Assembly (NCBI GenBank): GCA_949152475.1
Contig: OX424555.1
Location: forward strand, 18,184,868-18,248,867
Reading direction: 5' to 3'
From: Terebella lapidaria
Lineage: Eukaryota > Annelida > Polychaeta > Terebellida > Terebellidae
Length of the DNA: 64,000 bases
Shown: one piece after another, positions 1 to 9,332 of the stretch
How positions within the stretch are numbered: position 1 is the stretch's first letter
Layout: every line of letters starts with the position of its first letter
Translations under genes and position numbers: made by a program
Notes under the pieces: generated by a model
Databases searched by the model: none
What the model was told of the DNA's origin: nothing
Seen by the model: only the letters and a program-made list of their open reading frames with translations

Positions 1-1139
1 AGCCGCAGCCTGAGCGACGCAGAGGCTCTGCCAGAGCTGTAAGCTTACTGTCTGTAGTATATCTGGTATGCAAGTTGAAGTTAATCTTGCAGTCATGCTT
101 TGCCTTGGCTATGGTTTTGGCTAATGCTGAAATGACAAAATGATTCCAAGTGTGATTGTGATGTTCACAGCTAGCATAGATATATACTGTATACAGTTGC
201 AAAGTCGATAAAATAATATCTCTTCATAACTGAGATCCGCCGTTGCATCTAGATCCGCCTCAAATGTGGCATAGAGCACGTGGCAGTGCGACGTTTTGCA
301 CTCATTGAACCTGAGACTGAGTGAGGCTGGGCTGGCAACGTAACCACGGCACGGGTGATGTATTCTAGTATCATCATGTTTCATACATTGGGGGTAAAGC
401 CCCCAAACCCCCTAAACTAGGAAACTTTATCGAGATCTTTCACTTACCTTCAATTATCTACCATAATCGTAACAAACGGAGCTGGAAAATCACACGCTTC
501 TGAAATCAAAACAAAACTAGCGCCAAGTGACGCACGCGACTAGATCTACCTTGACCTTTGTTGTTGCTAGGGGCGTGGTGCAATGACGCGATATGATTGG
601 TTCGTATGCAAAAGCTATATACGCATAAAGATGACGTCATTCAATACGGTGCACAATACAGTTATAGCAATGCAAAAGCGACATTGCAATGAAATACATA
701 TTGAAAAATAAACTGAATGAGCTGTTGCGACCATATTATCGCAACCAAAAGTAAGTGTATGAATCACACTACAAAAATTTAGGGGAATATGGGTCGTAGA
801 TTGGGGGGTAAACCCCCCAAACCCCCCTAACCTACACAACTATCCAGACGTCTTCAGCCAAAATGCAGTATTAGCTGCGCCATATTTGGGTCCTCCATGG
901 CTTCATGGATTTGTGAATACACTACCAAACATGGCGCCTAGCCGCTTCGCGGCTAGCGATGTTGGTAAAAAGTACAAAAAACGTCATGTCCATTGTCTGC
1001 ATTATGCAAAAACAAACATGACAAAATTTTAATGCAACATTATTACGTTTTTGTATTATATGGCGCAGTAGACTGTTTCTATGGTTTATCTATACCCGAA
1101 TTACATGGTGGCGATTCTGGTGGCAAACGGGAACCTCCT
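1..1139. other. No recognisable gene; two G/C-run motifs and a small hairpin
   Basis: I see no supported coding region here. A motif made of a G run, TAAA, a C run, AAA and another C run occurs twice in the same orientation, near 390-415 and 803-832. A perfect 8-bp inverted repeat (CTAGCCGC, TTC loop, GCGGCTAG) lies at 938-956. The short ORFs have no family features. Confidence 0.5.
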
Positions 1140-1966
1140 TTGTTGGGCTTTGTTTCTGTTGCAAAATGTTGTATTTTATGTTTGTTATTGGAATCATCAA
1201 AATTTGGTTGTATTGGTGGTAATAGATTGATACTTACATTCATACCACTGAGCCGGTGTCACTGCTGGTGGACGTTAAGTCTGTCCCCGAGAATACCATC
1301 AACTCTGTAGCCTGTTGGCTTGTGATCAGGTACCTATGTACTTGTCATATATCTATTCCATGGGGTTTGTTTCGGATTTCTAAATTATTTTCATAGGTTC
1401 TGGGCAGTTGTATACTAATTCCATCAGGTGTACAGTAGAAACAACTACATTTACCACACTGTCTGCCCCTGATGACGCCAGTGTGTCTTTTGATAAAGTA
1501 ATTGGTCGGGCTTTGTTTCTGTTGCAAAATGTTGTATTTTATGTTTGTTATTGGAATCATCAAAATTTGGCTGTATTGGTGGTAATAGATTGATACTTAC
1601 ATTCATACCACTGAGCCGGTGTCACTGCTGGTGGACGTTAAGTCTGTCCCCGAGGATACCATCAACTCAGTAGCCTTTTGGCTTGTGATCAGGTACTTAT
1701 GTACTTGTCATATATCTATTCCATGGGGTTTGTTTCGGATTTCTAAATTATTTTCATAGGTTGTTGGGCAGTTGTATACTAATTCCATCAAATGTACAGT
1801 AGAAACAACTACATTTACCACACTGTCTGCCCCTGATGACGCCAGTGTGTCTTTTGATAAAGTAATTGGTCGGGCTTTGTTTCTGTTGCAAAATGTTGTA
1901 TTTTATGTTTGTTATTGGAATCATCAAAATTTGGCTGTATTGGTGGTAATAGATTGATACTTACAT
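1140..1966 (+). repeat. 364-bp tandem repeat, about 2.3 copies
   Basis: A unit starting TCATACCACTGAGCC and ending TTGATACTTACAT is present as a partial copy (1140-1239), a 363-bp copy (1240-1602) and a 364-bp copy (1603-1966), differing by a few bases. The third copy joins a LINE remnant. The second unit boundary (1603) is also the left end of the 2,793-bp duplicated segment. A reverse-strand fragment of the same unit lies near 32,740-32,880, so it is a dispersed repeat and not a local oddity. Confidence 0.85.
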
Positions 1967-2149
1967 TCTTGCAATATATATGTAATATGATCCCAAACTA
2001 CACGATAGTATACCCAAAAACTCCAGCAAAATTTTTTATGAAAATACTCATGATAATGGCTGACATCACTGAACAACATTGTGAGCAATATATTACAAAT
2101 GATGTATGCCGGATTAATGGCACAATTACATGGATTGTATAGCATACAC

Positions 2150-3450
2150 CTACACTCTAGTATTACATATATGATGTAGCTTTTGATACATTTGGGAAAT
2201 TCCAAGAAAAGAATAGGAATATGTTCATAGTTCATTTCCGTCCAAAGAAAAAATCACGCACACAATTCGAATTCCAATTTGCTGACAGTATTTTAGGTAA
2301 AGTGGACTCTTATAGGTATTTAGGAATTTATTTAGATGAATTTTTGGACTACGATAAATGTACACAAGTGTTAACAGAATCAGCAGGTAGGTTTGAAACT
2401 TGAAAATTGTTTGAAACTGGAGTTTTACCCGTATTACATTACGGTGCAGAAATATGGGGTTATGGAAGACACATCAGATGTGATACTGTCATTAATAGAG
2501 CTATGCGATATCGTTATGCCCCTGCGGCTGGTGTACAGGGAGATATGGCCTGGTTGTCTTTAAAGTTTAGACGATACATTCAGATGTTGAAATTCTGGAA
2601 CATACTTATTCAGTTAGACAGCAATAGAATTACCAAAAAAGTATTTTTATGGTGTTATGATAATACAGTTGGTGCGGTGAAATTATGAAAATTTCAGATG
2701 AATTAGGTCTAGCACATGTTTTTGAATCTAAGTATATTTGATGATGTTGTGGTTTATATGTTGTGGTTTACAACAGGTGTGATGAACGTATGTGTGAAGA
2801 ATGGAAAACAACTGTACAGAAGAAACCAAAGTTAAAAACAAATAGAGAATTTAAATTCGATTTCCAGGTAGAACCCTATATAATTTGCTATAGTTCTAAG
2901 TATGTTAGATCTGTATTTGCACAGTTCAGGTTTGGTATCCTCCCATTGCACAAAGAAACCGGTCGCTTTCAAAATGTATTCGATACAACTGAAGGCATAT
3001 ACAGAAGAATGACAATAGAAGAAAGAACTTGTAATATATGTAACTCTGGTGAAGTTGAGGATGAGATACATTTCATGTTTGTATGCAAAGGTTATCGAAA
3101 AGAAAGGAAACAATTTTTTTATTTCTGTAAATAATGTGAACCCGACTTTATCATGTTTATTAATATTTCGGATGTCGAGAAATTGAAGTACAGTATGAGT
3201 CATAACTGGAAATTGTGTGCAAAATATATGCAGCTATGGAAAAAACAAAAAAGTATTGTATACAAATAATGATGTTGTCAGACTACAGATAATCTCTGTT
3301 GCACCTACCAAAATTTAGGTTCTGGATAGAAGAGTCACTAATAAGTCCTGAAAGGGCTGGATGCTATTTCTCTTTACTGTATGTTCATTGTTGTTATTTT
3401 TATACATGCATATGTGACTATAATAAACAAATTCATTCATAAAGTACATG
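2150..3450 (+). pseudogene. 3' remnant of a LINE reverse transcriptase (copy A)
   Basis: Conceptual translation from 2221 gives the C-terminal part of a non-LTR RT. It contains a YRYLGIYLDE block, then VLPVLHYGAEIWGYG, then a terminal region (2763-3134) with a Cys-rich signature (CNICNSGEVEDEIHFMFVC) typical of LINE 3' ends. There is an in-frame stop at 2401-2403 and the reading breaks near 2688-2763. No RT catalytic core or endonuclease is present, so this is a 5'-truncated dead copy. It ends with AATAAACAAATTCATTCAT, a polyadenylation-like signal and short ATTC tail, near 3421-3440. I cannot place it to a LINE clade. Confidence 0.75.
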
Positions 3451-3460
3451 TTGCTGCAAC

Positions 3461-4229
3461 ATGATTATGGTTCAAACAGTACCCATGGTACAGGTGGTGA
3501 ATGTAAAGTCATCTTCAGCTTGCTTGACAAATTCACAAACCAAACTCAAAAAGTTGTTTAGTAGGATTGAGAACAATCTGATGATTGATGCATGTGAATT
3601 TGTGAAACATGGATACACTGAGGATGACTCGGACATTGAAGGTGCCTGTTTTCCAACAGCGATTCGGATTTTGAGATGCATGATGTACCATCTCAAACAG
3701 AACACCTCAAACTCATCAACAAAGTTATCCAAGTGGGACGCAGCTAAACTTGTCCTGTCCAAAGTCACTCCTTTCTATGAAAAAAGGGAACATTCCTATG
3801 ATTTCACAACGGAAAGCATGCGAAAAAATAATCAAAGTTGTGGACGAAAATAACAAGTTGAGAGCGATACCAGTTGCTCGGCGATCAACACCATCCGTTA
3901 CAGCTGAAGTGCAGATTGCTCTTAGAGAACTTTCAGAGACATTTATTTGTGGCCATGCAATGCAGAGACACTGGTAAAAAAAAAACCCTGAGGACCTAAA
4001 ATTTCTGCGGTCTATGAAGAGCGACCGTGTCGCATCATTCGCCTCAGCAGATAAAGTGTCAGCCCAAAAGTTTGAACACAAGGAAGGCCGAGCTGCAGCA
4101 AAATCCCGACAGATCGAAAAGGCACAGAATATCACTGAAAGCATGTATGCCACAACCAGTGGTGCTAATATCACAGACAGTCAATCCGAAAATGGAAACA
4201 CACAACGCCAATATGATAAGCTATTATGA
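3461..4229 (+). pseudogene. Relic of an unrecognised protein-coding sequence (copy A)
   Basis: About 130 codons from 3461 and a downstream part in another frame (ending near 4229) read like one protein. The first part is helical with Asp/Glu-rich and Ser/Asn-rich stretches; the second holds KVVDENNKLRAIPVARR and a basic helical tail. I do not recognise the family. The reading is broken, and the identical segment recurs at 10,644-11,412. It could be a fragment of a mobile-element protein or a retrocopied host gene. Confidence 0.4.
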
Positions 4230-4332
4230 ATTTATATGTGCACTTATTATAGTACGCATTTTACATGTCAATGAACTTCATATTAACCAGACAGATACTA
4301 CCCTATACAGTACGTGGTTTCATACTGCCCGC

Positions 4333-4378
4333 GGTCGTTTCACGGAGCCAGAGCTTGCGAGGAATCCGCGAAACGACC
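4333..4378. repeat. Inverted repeat just upstream of the PLE
   Basis: GGTCGTTTC (4333-4341) pairs perfectly with GAAACGACC (4370-4378) across a 28-nt loop. The hairpin ends 17 bp before the PLE 5' boundary. The same hairpin at 11,516-11,561 ends the right-hand copy of the duplicated segment. Confidence 0.6.
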
Positions 4379-4418
4379 AAGGGTAGAATAAAACCTAGAA
4401 TAAAAACTAGAGACTTCC

Positions 4419-4456
4419 GCACTTGACAAAGGATTCAACTCCGAAACCGGTCGTGC
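4419..4456 (+). ncRNA. Hammerhead-ribozyme-like fold with degenerate core
   Basis: In the PLE 5' UTR, GCAC (4419-4422) pairs with GTGC (4453-4456) as helix I. GGA (4431-4433) pairs with TCC (4440-4442) as helix II, followed by GAAA (4443-4446), a self-complementary ACCGGT helix III, and a GTC triplet at 4450-4452. This is the layout of the short-helix-III hammerheads known from PLEs. The CUGANGA core is not intact (about TTGACAA), so catalytic positions corresponding to C3 and G8 appear changed. It may be inactive, divergent or coincidental. Confidence 0.35.
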
Positions 4457-4689
4457 AACAGGCAGAGTACATTGTGAGTAACCTCTTTTATATTGTTTTG
4501 TATTATTTTGTTGTGTTTTAGATACTGGTCAGATTATTGACCATATCTTTGCATTCAGGTTTCTTCAAACGTTTTGTTCTCATTTTATACAATTGTTTTT
4601 ATTTTTCATAATTTTATCCTTTGGTTTTATCATCCAAATCAATCACGTTCTGGTTTTAATACTTTCAAAATTAATTGCTGAAACGTATC

Positions 4690-6399
4690 ATGGCTCTTTC
4701 TAAACCTCCTCACTTCCGTTCTTTTTACACTCTTCTTCAATGCTTTCACCACCTGTCACTAATGCTCCAGCAGTCTCAAGGCCAAGTCACCAGGGCTTTC
4801 AGTAAAAAACAACAACACCTGGATGACTTCATTAAACCTGCTTGTTCTGGTCCCCTAATCAAACAAAAAATCTCCAAAATTAATCAAAATTGGGTACAAA
4901 ACGTGACCAAACATTTGGTGGAACACTATGAGAGCTCAATTCAAAACCTTTTGGCCCACATTTCCTCTTTAGGTTTATCAGATTCGGACATTGCAAATTC
5001 GGTAGCTCTCGTCATTCAGCAGGCTAAATCTCATTTCGGCAAAAAACTTCAGGCTTCCACCATCCAGAAATTCAAAACCTCTACTCTTCCAAATTCCCCT
5101 ATTCCAAATTCTAACTCTCAATCAAAACCTCAGACTTGCGAGGTAAAAGGTCACAAACACCCACTTAGTAATTTCTTCCCATGTAATATATCCTATCGTG
5201 GTATGAGATTCCCTAGCCTTGAGCACATCTATCAGTATCACAAAGCCCGGTACCATGACTGTCAACACCTAGCCAATCGGATCCTCAGGGCTCCCCATGC
5301 AGGAGTGGCCAAACGTTTGGCTAGTGAAATTCCTAGCCTGTCCCCATTCTGGCATAAAAGTAAAAATGGAATCATGCGTCAACTTCTTCAAGTTAAGTTT
5401 AATTCTTGCAAATTGTTCCGTGACACTCTGATGGGTCTTCCTGAAGGGTGTCACATTGTCCATCCAGTTCCTGACAGCCACTGGGGTGTTAACCGTCATG
5501 GTCAAGGCTCTAACTTCTTTGGCCGCCTCCTAATGGACCTAAAACGTGCCAACTCTCCTACTAACAATCCTAAACCCTCTCGCTCTTCACCTCCATCTTC
5601 AAATAACACCCCTCCCTCTGTGTCCACTTCTAACCGCTTCCAACTCCTTGATACCCTCTCTAACCCTCCTTGTCTATCATCATCTGATGATTGGCCACCT
5701 CTCTCTCGCTCTTCTCCTGATAACCGCCTTAGTGCCACGCCCAAACGGCGTCCGCGCTCTCCCTCTTCTCCTGAACTCTCACCCTCCTCTCTACCCAAAG
5801 GCAAACGTACTCGCTTTGTCTCTCCTAAAAACTCTCCTAACACCACTTTCCATGTCTCTCCTTCCACTATCAGAGGACCCAAAACTCTTTGGGCCCTTCC
5901 TAAACTAACCTCCTCCACTGTCATCCTCGGCTCTTCTAACCTTTCTCGCATCACCAAATCCCCTGTCAGTGATATCCAAGTTGTGTCTTATCCTGGAGCT
6001 TTGTTCAACCATCTAAGAATGATGTTCACGGCCTGTAAAAAATCATTTGATGCCCCCCAAAACTTAATCTTAAGTGTAGGCCTGAACAATCGAAGCTCCA
6101 AACCAAGTGTTACTTCAATTCCAGAACTGAGGAATATGCTCAGCAGTGCTTTCCGAATCTTCCCCCACTCCAAAATTCTCATTCCAAAAATTAACTACTC
6201 AGACAATCTTCCGTCTGTAGAGAAACGCAACTTGGATATGATTAACAGGGCTTTGGATGACATGAGTTCACGTTTCAGCAATCTCACAGTTGTTAAACAG
6301 TTGGATCCAATCAAGTTTTCTACACAGACAGATAACATTCATTGGACTGAACAAACGGCCAATGAAATGTTGAAATTCTGGCTCAGTCATTTAAACTAA
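4690..6399 (+). CDS. PLE ORF1: NADAR + SGNH-hydrolase-like protein
   Basis: I chose the ATG at 4690 (ATCATGG context), giving 569 residues. Residues 1-150 are helical and basic with no family I know. Residues about 153-285 form a complete NADAR (YbiA-like) domain: HPLSNFFPC, FPSLEHIYQYHKAR and the C-terminal PDSHWGVNRHGQGSN block ending LLMDLK. Residues 286-400 are a Ser/Pro-rich linker. Residues about 408-566 resemble an SGNH hydrolase: GSSNLSR (block I, nucleophile Ser), SVGLNN (block III) and DNIHW (block V Asp/His). NADAR enzymes are known to remove ADP-ribose, including from guanine bases, and esterase-type ORF1 domains are known in some LINEs. A role in countering host ADP-ribosylation or in particle or membrane association is inference. 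The ORF ends in a slippery heptamer before its TAA, with ORF2 in the -1 frame. Confidence 0.85.
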   Translation: MALSKPPHFRSFYTLLQCFHHLSLMLQQSQGQVTRAFSKKQQHLDDFIKPACSGPLIKQKISKINQNWVQNVTKHLVEHYESSIQNLLAHISSLGLSDSDIANSVALVIQQAKSHFGKKLQASTIQKFKTSTLPNSPIPNSNSQSKPQTCEVKGHKHPLSNFFPCNISYRGMRFPSLEHIYQYHKARYHDCQHLANRILRAPHAGVAKRLASEIPSLSPFWHKSKNGIMRQLLQVKFNSCKLFRDTLMGLPEGCHIVHPVPDSHWGVNRHGQGSNFFGRLLMDLKRANSPTNNPKPSRSSPPSSNNTPPSVSTSNRFQLLDTLSNPPCLSSSDDWPPLSRSSPDNRLSATPKRRPRSPSSPELSPSSLPKGKRTRFVSPKNSPNTTFHVSPSTIRGPKTLWALPKLTSSTVILGSSNLSRITKSPVSDIQVVSYPGALFNHLRMMFTACKKSFDAPQNLILSVGLNNRSSKPSVTSIPELRNMLSSAFRIFPHSKILIPKINYSDNLPSVEKRNLDMINRALDDMSSRFSNLTVVKQLDPIKFSTQTDNIHWTEQTANEMLKFWLSHLN

Positions 6400-6427
6400 A
6401 TCATTCTGAGAGTCCACCGAACTCCAG
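6390..6427 (+). promoter_or_regulatory. Candidate -1 ribosomal frameshift signal
   Basis: TTTAAAC occupies 6390-6396 and is phased as T TTA AAC in the ORF1 frame, directly before the ORF1 stop (6397-6399). After a 9-nt spacer, CTG-A-GAGT pairs with ACTC-CAG (6406-6427) around a 7-nt loop. The ORF2 frame is open from 6366, lies in the -1 frame and has no ATG before its conserved N-terminal region. T TTA AAC is the classical coronavirus heptamer. A frameshift would give an ORF1-ORF2 fusion of about 1,330 residues. Confidence 0.65.
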
Positions 6428-8678
6428 TACGACTAATAATGTTGTAAACCTTTCCAAATTTACACTTTCGGACACACAAATCGCTCTTCTAAATCGTGGT
6501 TTGACATTTGTTCCCACACCCAAAATAACATTGGATCCAATTAAACAAGCTGTGCAAGATTTTGGTAGAAAACTCAAACTTCAAAATTATTTTTCTCACC
6601 GTCCAAATTCATTCACAAATAGATCAAAATTCACTCCAAAATCTACCTGGACTCCACCGAGTTCCATGATTGACAAGCCCGTTTTAGATTGCATTTCGGC
6701 AATATCTAAGGAAATTGAAAACTTGAAAATTCAACCAGAAACCAAAAACCTAACGAAAATGGAATATAAAACTATAAAGAATTTACAAAATAACGTAGAC
6801 TTGGTAATTAAAAAAGCAGATAAAGGTAGTGCAGTCGTAATTATGGATAGGCAAAATTATATTAATGAAGGCTTTCGTCAATTATACAATCCAGCTCATT
6901 ACAGCGAAATTGACACTCCTCTTTACCTAGAAAATTCAGCAAAAATAACAAAAATTTTAAAAGGATTACGCAATTCTGGATGCCTTTCTGAAAAAGTATT
7001 CCAATTTCTTTTACCACCAGAACGCCCTCGTCAAAGAAGATTTTATATGCTACCTAAAATTCATAAACCCAAAGACTCCTGGCCAATTCCAAATGTAATG
7101 CCTCCAGGGCGCCCAATTGTTTCGGACTGCAGCAGTGAATCTGAAAAAGTAGCTATGTATATTGATTCATATATAAAAGATCAAGCAAATAAGCATCCGT
7201 CATATATAAAAAACACGTATGACTTTTTAGATAAAGTTAGAGGGCTTGAACTAGATCCAAATTCTTTACTAATCACTTTAGATGTTGAAAGTATGTATAC
7301 TAATATAAATCATGAAGAAGGTATCCAAGCAATTAAAAATGCATTCCCGACTTTGGCAAACAATGAACTATTCAAAGGTATAATAGAATTATTGGAAATT
7401 TCACTTAAATGTAATGACTTTGAATTTGACGGTAAGACATTCCTACAAGTTTCAGGCACAGCCATGGGTCAGAAATATGCACCTCATTATGCAGATATTT
7501 ATATGGCTGAATTTGAAAAGCAAGCTTTACAAAAGTGTCCATTCAAACCAGATTGCTATTATAGGTATTTAGATGACATTTTCCTCATTTGGCCACATGG
7601 CATTTCCAAATTTCACCAGTTTCTCGAAATTTTCAATTCTCATAGGGCATCAATCAACTTCAAAGCTGAAATTAGTACTGATTCAGTTAATTTTTTGGAT
7701 ACTACTTTGTTCAGGAGCAAAGAAAACACATTAGAAGCAAAAGTTTTCTTCAAGCCAACGGATACTCATCAGTTGTTGCATAAGCTCTCTTTTCATCCAA
7801 AACACACTTATAAAGGACTAATCAAGTCCCAAGTTTTTCGATTTTTCCAAATTTGCTCATATCCAGATGATGTTGAATCAGCTTGTCAAATATTATTCAA
7901 GGCACTTTCGAAACGTAACTATTCAAAACGTTGGCTTCGCAAAATCAAGAATGAAACATTGAGAATTTTGAACAGTGAGGAAAGACTAGGTGCTGATTTT
8001 CAATTGCCCACTTCCAGCTCGTCTGGCTCAAAACCTTGTAATTCTAGACAATGTCAGACATGTCATTTAGTTCCAAATTGTCAAAATTTCTCGGGATCAG
8101 TTTTTGAACAGACCTACTCAATCAACTCAGCTTTGGATTGCAACTCAGAAAATATAATTTATCTATACACTTGTAAGCTTTGCGAAAAACAATATGTAGG
8201 TGAAACCGGTAAATCACTCAAATTCAGAAACAATCGTCACCGTGCTGCAATAACTAGCTGCAATGAGGAAAATGCATTATACAGTCATCTATCTAAATTT
8301 CACAGCAAAACTGAATTTTCCATTGAATGTTTTTCTCTTTTACCAATTGAACAGGTTTCCGATCTTGGTGATGAACTTTTAAACAAACAATGGCGACTTG
8401 AAAGGGAATATTGTTGGATTGATACTCTAGGCACTTTCGAACCTCATGGCCTCAACGTTCAAAAATTTACAAAGTATGACCCTTTGAACAAAAGTAAAAA
8501 TAAATTCGACATGGTGTATATAGTACCCTTCTCAAAAACAGGTACTCTTTCAGCCCAAATTGTTAAAAAGCATATGAAACAACTCAACAAAAATACTGAT
8601 GGTGATATTAAAATAGCAACAGCTTACAAGAAGCATCAAAATCTTAAAGAACTTTTAGTCAGAAGCAAACTTAAATAA
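6396..8678 (+). CDS. PLE ORF2: reverse transcriptase with C-terminal GIY-YIG endonuclease
   Basis: About 760 residues if read from the -1 frameshift; no ATG lies near the conserved start. The N-terminal part has the PLE signature IKKADKGSAVVIMD. RT motifs are LDVESMYTNI (motif A), GTAMGQKYAPHYADIYM (motif B) and YRYLDDIF (motif C, YLDD). A Cys-rich linker (KPCNSRQCQTCHLV) follows, then the GIY-YIG nuclease: YLYTCKLCEKQYVGET, FRNNRHR and the late REYCWIDTLGTFEPHGLN block. This order (RT then GIY-YIG) is canonical PLE, which primes from nicked or exposed DNA ends. The reading frame is uninterrupted and catalytic residues are present, so it looks competent. TAA at 8676-8678. Confidence 0.93.
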   Translation, partial: LNHSESPPNSSTTNNVVNLSKFTLSDTQIALLNRGLTFVPTPKITLDPIKQAVQDFGRKLKLQNYFSHRPNSFTNRSKFTPKSTWTPPSSMIDKPVLDCISAISKEIENLKIQPETKNLTKMEYKTIKNLQNNVDLVIKKADKGSAVVIMDRQNYINEGFRQLYNPAHYSEIDTPLYLENSAKITKILKGLRNSGCLSEKVFQFLLPPERPRQRRFYMLPKIHKPKDSWPIPNVMPPGRPIVSDCSSESEKVAMYIDSYIKDQANKHPSYIKNTYDFLDKVRGLELDPNSLLITLDVESMYTNINHEEGIQAIKNAFPTLANNELFKGIIELLEISLKCNDFEFDGKTFLQVSGTAMGQKYAPHYADIYMAEFEKQALQKCPFKPDCYYRYLDDIFLIWPHGISKFHQFLEIFNSHRASINFKAEISTDSVNFLDTTLFRSKENTLEAKVFFKPTDTHQLLHKLSFHPKHTYKGLIKSQVFRFFQICSYPDDVESACQILFKALSKRNYSKRWLRKIKNETLRILNSEERLGADFQLPTSSSSGSKPCNSRQCQTCHLVPNCQNFSGSVFEQTYSINSALDCNSENIIYLYTCKLCEKQYVGETGKSLKFRNNRHRAAITSCNEENALYSHLSKFHSKTEFSIECFSLLPIEQVSDLGDELLNKQWRLEREYCWIDTLGTFEPHGLNVQKFTKYDPLNKSKNKFDMVYIVPFSKTGTLSAQIVKKHMKQLNKNTDGDIKIATAYKKHQNLKELLVRSKLK

Positions 8679-9332
8679 TCCAACAAAATTTGTTCAATGT
8701 CGCTCATTGAATTTTTATTGCTGTTTTATGTTATGTGTTACTCTTACAATTATCTTGTGCCAGTGCATTTTTTATACTCTCCAAATCATACCACTGAGCC
8801 GGTGTCACTGCTGGTGGACGTTAAGTCTGTCCCCGAGGATACCATCAACTCAGTAGCCTTTTGGCTTGTGATCAGGTACTTATGTACTTGTCATATATCT
8901 ATTCCATGGGGTTTGTTTCGGATTTCTAAATTATTTTCATAGGTTGTTGGGCAGTTGTATACTAATTCCATCAAATGTACAGTAGAAACAACTACATTTA
9001 CCACACTGTCTGCCCCTGATGACGCCAGTGTGTCTTTTGATAAAGTAATTGGTCGGGCTTTGTTTCTGTTGCAAAATGTTGTATTTTATGTTTGTTATTG
9101 GAATCATCAAAATTTGGCTGTATTGGTGGTAATAGATTGATACTTACATTCTTGCAATATATATGTAATATGATCCCAAACTACACGATAGTATACCCAA
9201 AAACTCCAGCAAAATTTTTTATGAAAATACTCATGATAATGGCTGACATCACTGAACAACATTGTGAGCAATATATTACAAATGATGTATGCCGGATTAA
9301 TGGCACAATTACATGGATTGTATAGCATACAC

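Larger units (their letters stand above)
1603..4395 (+). repeat. 2,793-bp direct repeat, copy A (left of Penelope-like element)
   Basis: This segment recurs at 8,786-11,578 with a constant offset of 7,183 bp and no net indel; every stretch I compared is identical. It ends with TAGAATAAAACC, directly followed by the first base of the PLE. It holds one 364-bp unit, a LINE 3' remnant, a relic of an unknown protein and a terminal inverted repeat. The second PLE in the window ends at the same 3' base without this segment, so it is duplicated target DNA rather than part of the element. Confidence 0.9.
4396..8785 (+). mobile_element. Full-length Penelope-like retroelement (PLE) with extra ORF1
   Basis: The element starts at TAGAATAAAAACTAG and ends at CTCTCCAAA. 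The 3' end is fixed by a second copy (20,939-22,537, minus strand) that ends at the same base followed by its target duplication. Order: about 290 bp of 5' UTR with a hammerhead-like fold, ORF1 (NADAR + SGNH), a frameshift-like overlap, ORF2 (RT, Zn-binding linker, GIY-YIG endonuclease), and about 107 bp of 3' UTR without a poly(A) tail. Both ORFs look open from end to end, so the copy looks young. It has no pseudo-LTRs of its own; the flanking 2.8-kb repeats are target sequence. Confidence 0.9.

Noticed and set aside
2832-4174. Minus-strand ORFs across the duplicated segment
   Set aside because: Antisense shadows of the LINE remnant and the unknown relic.
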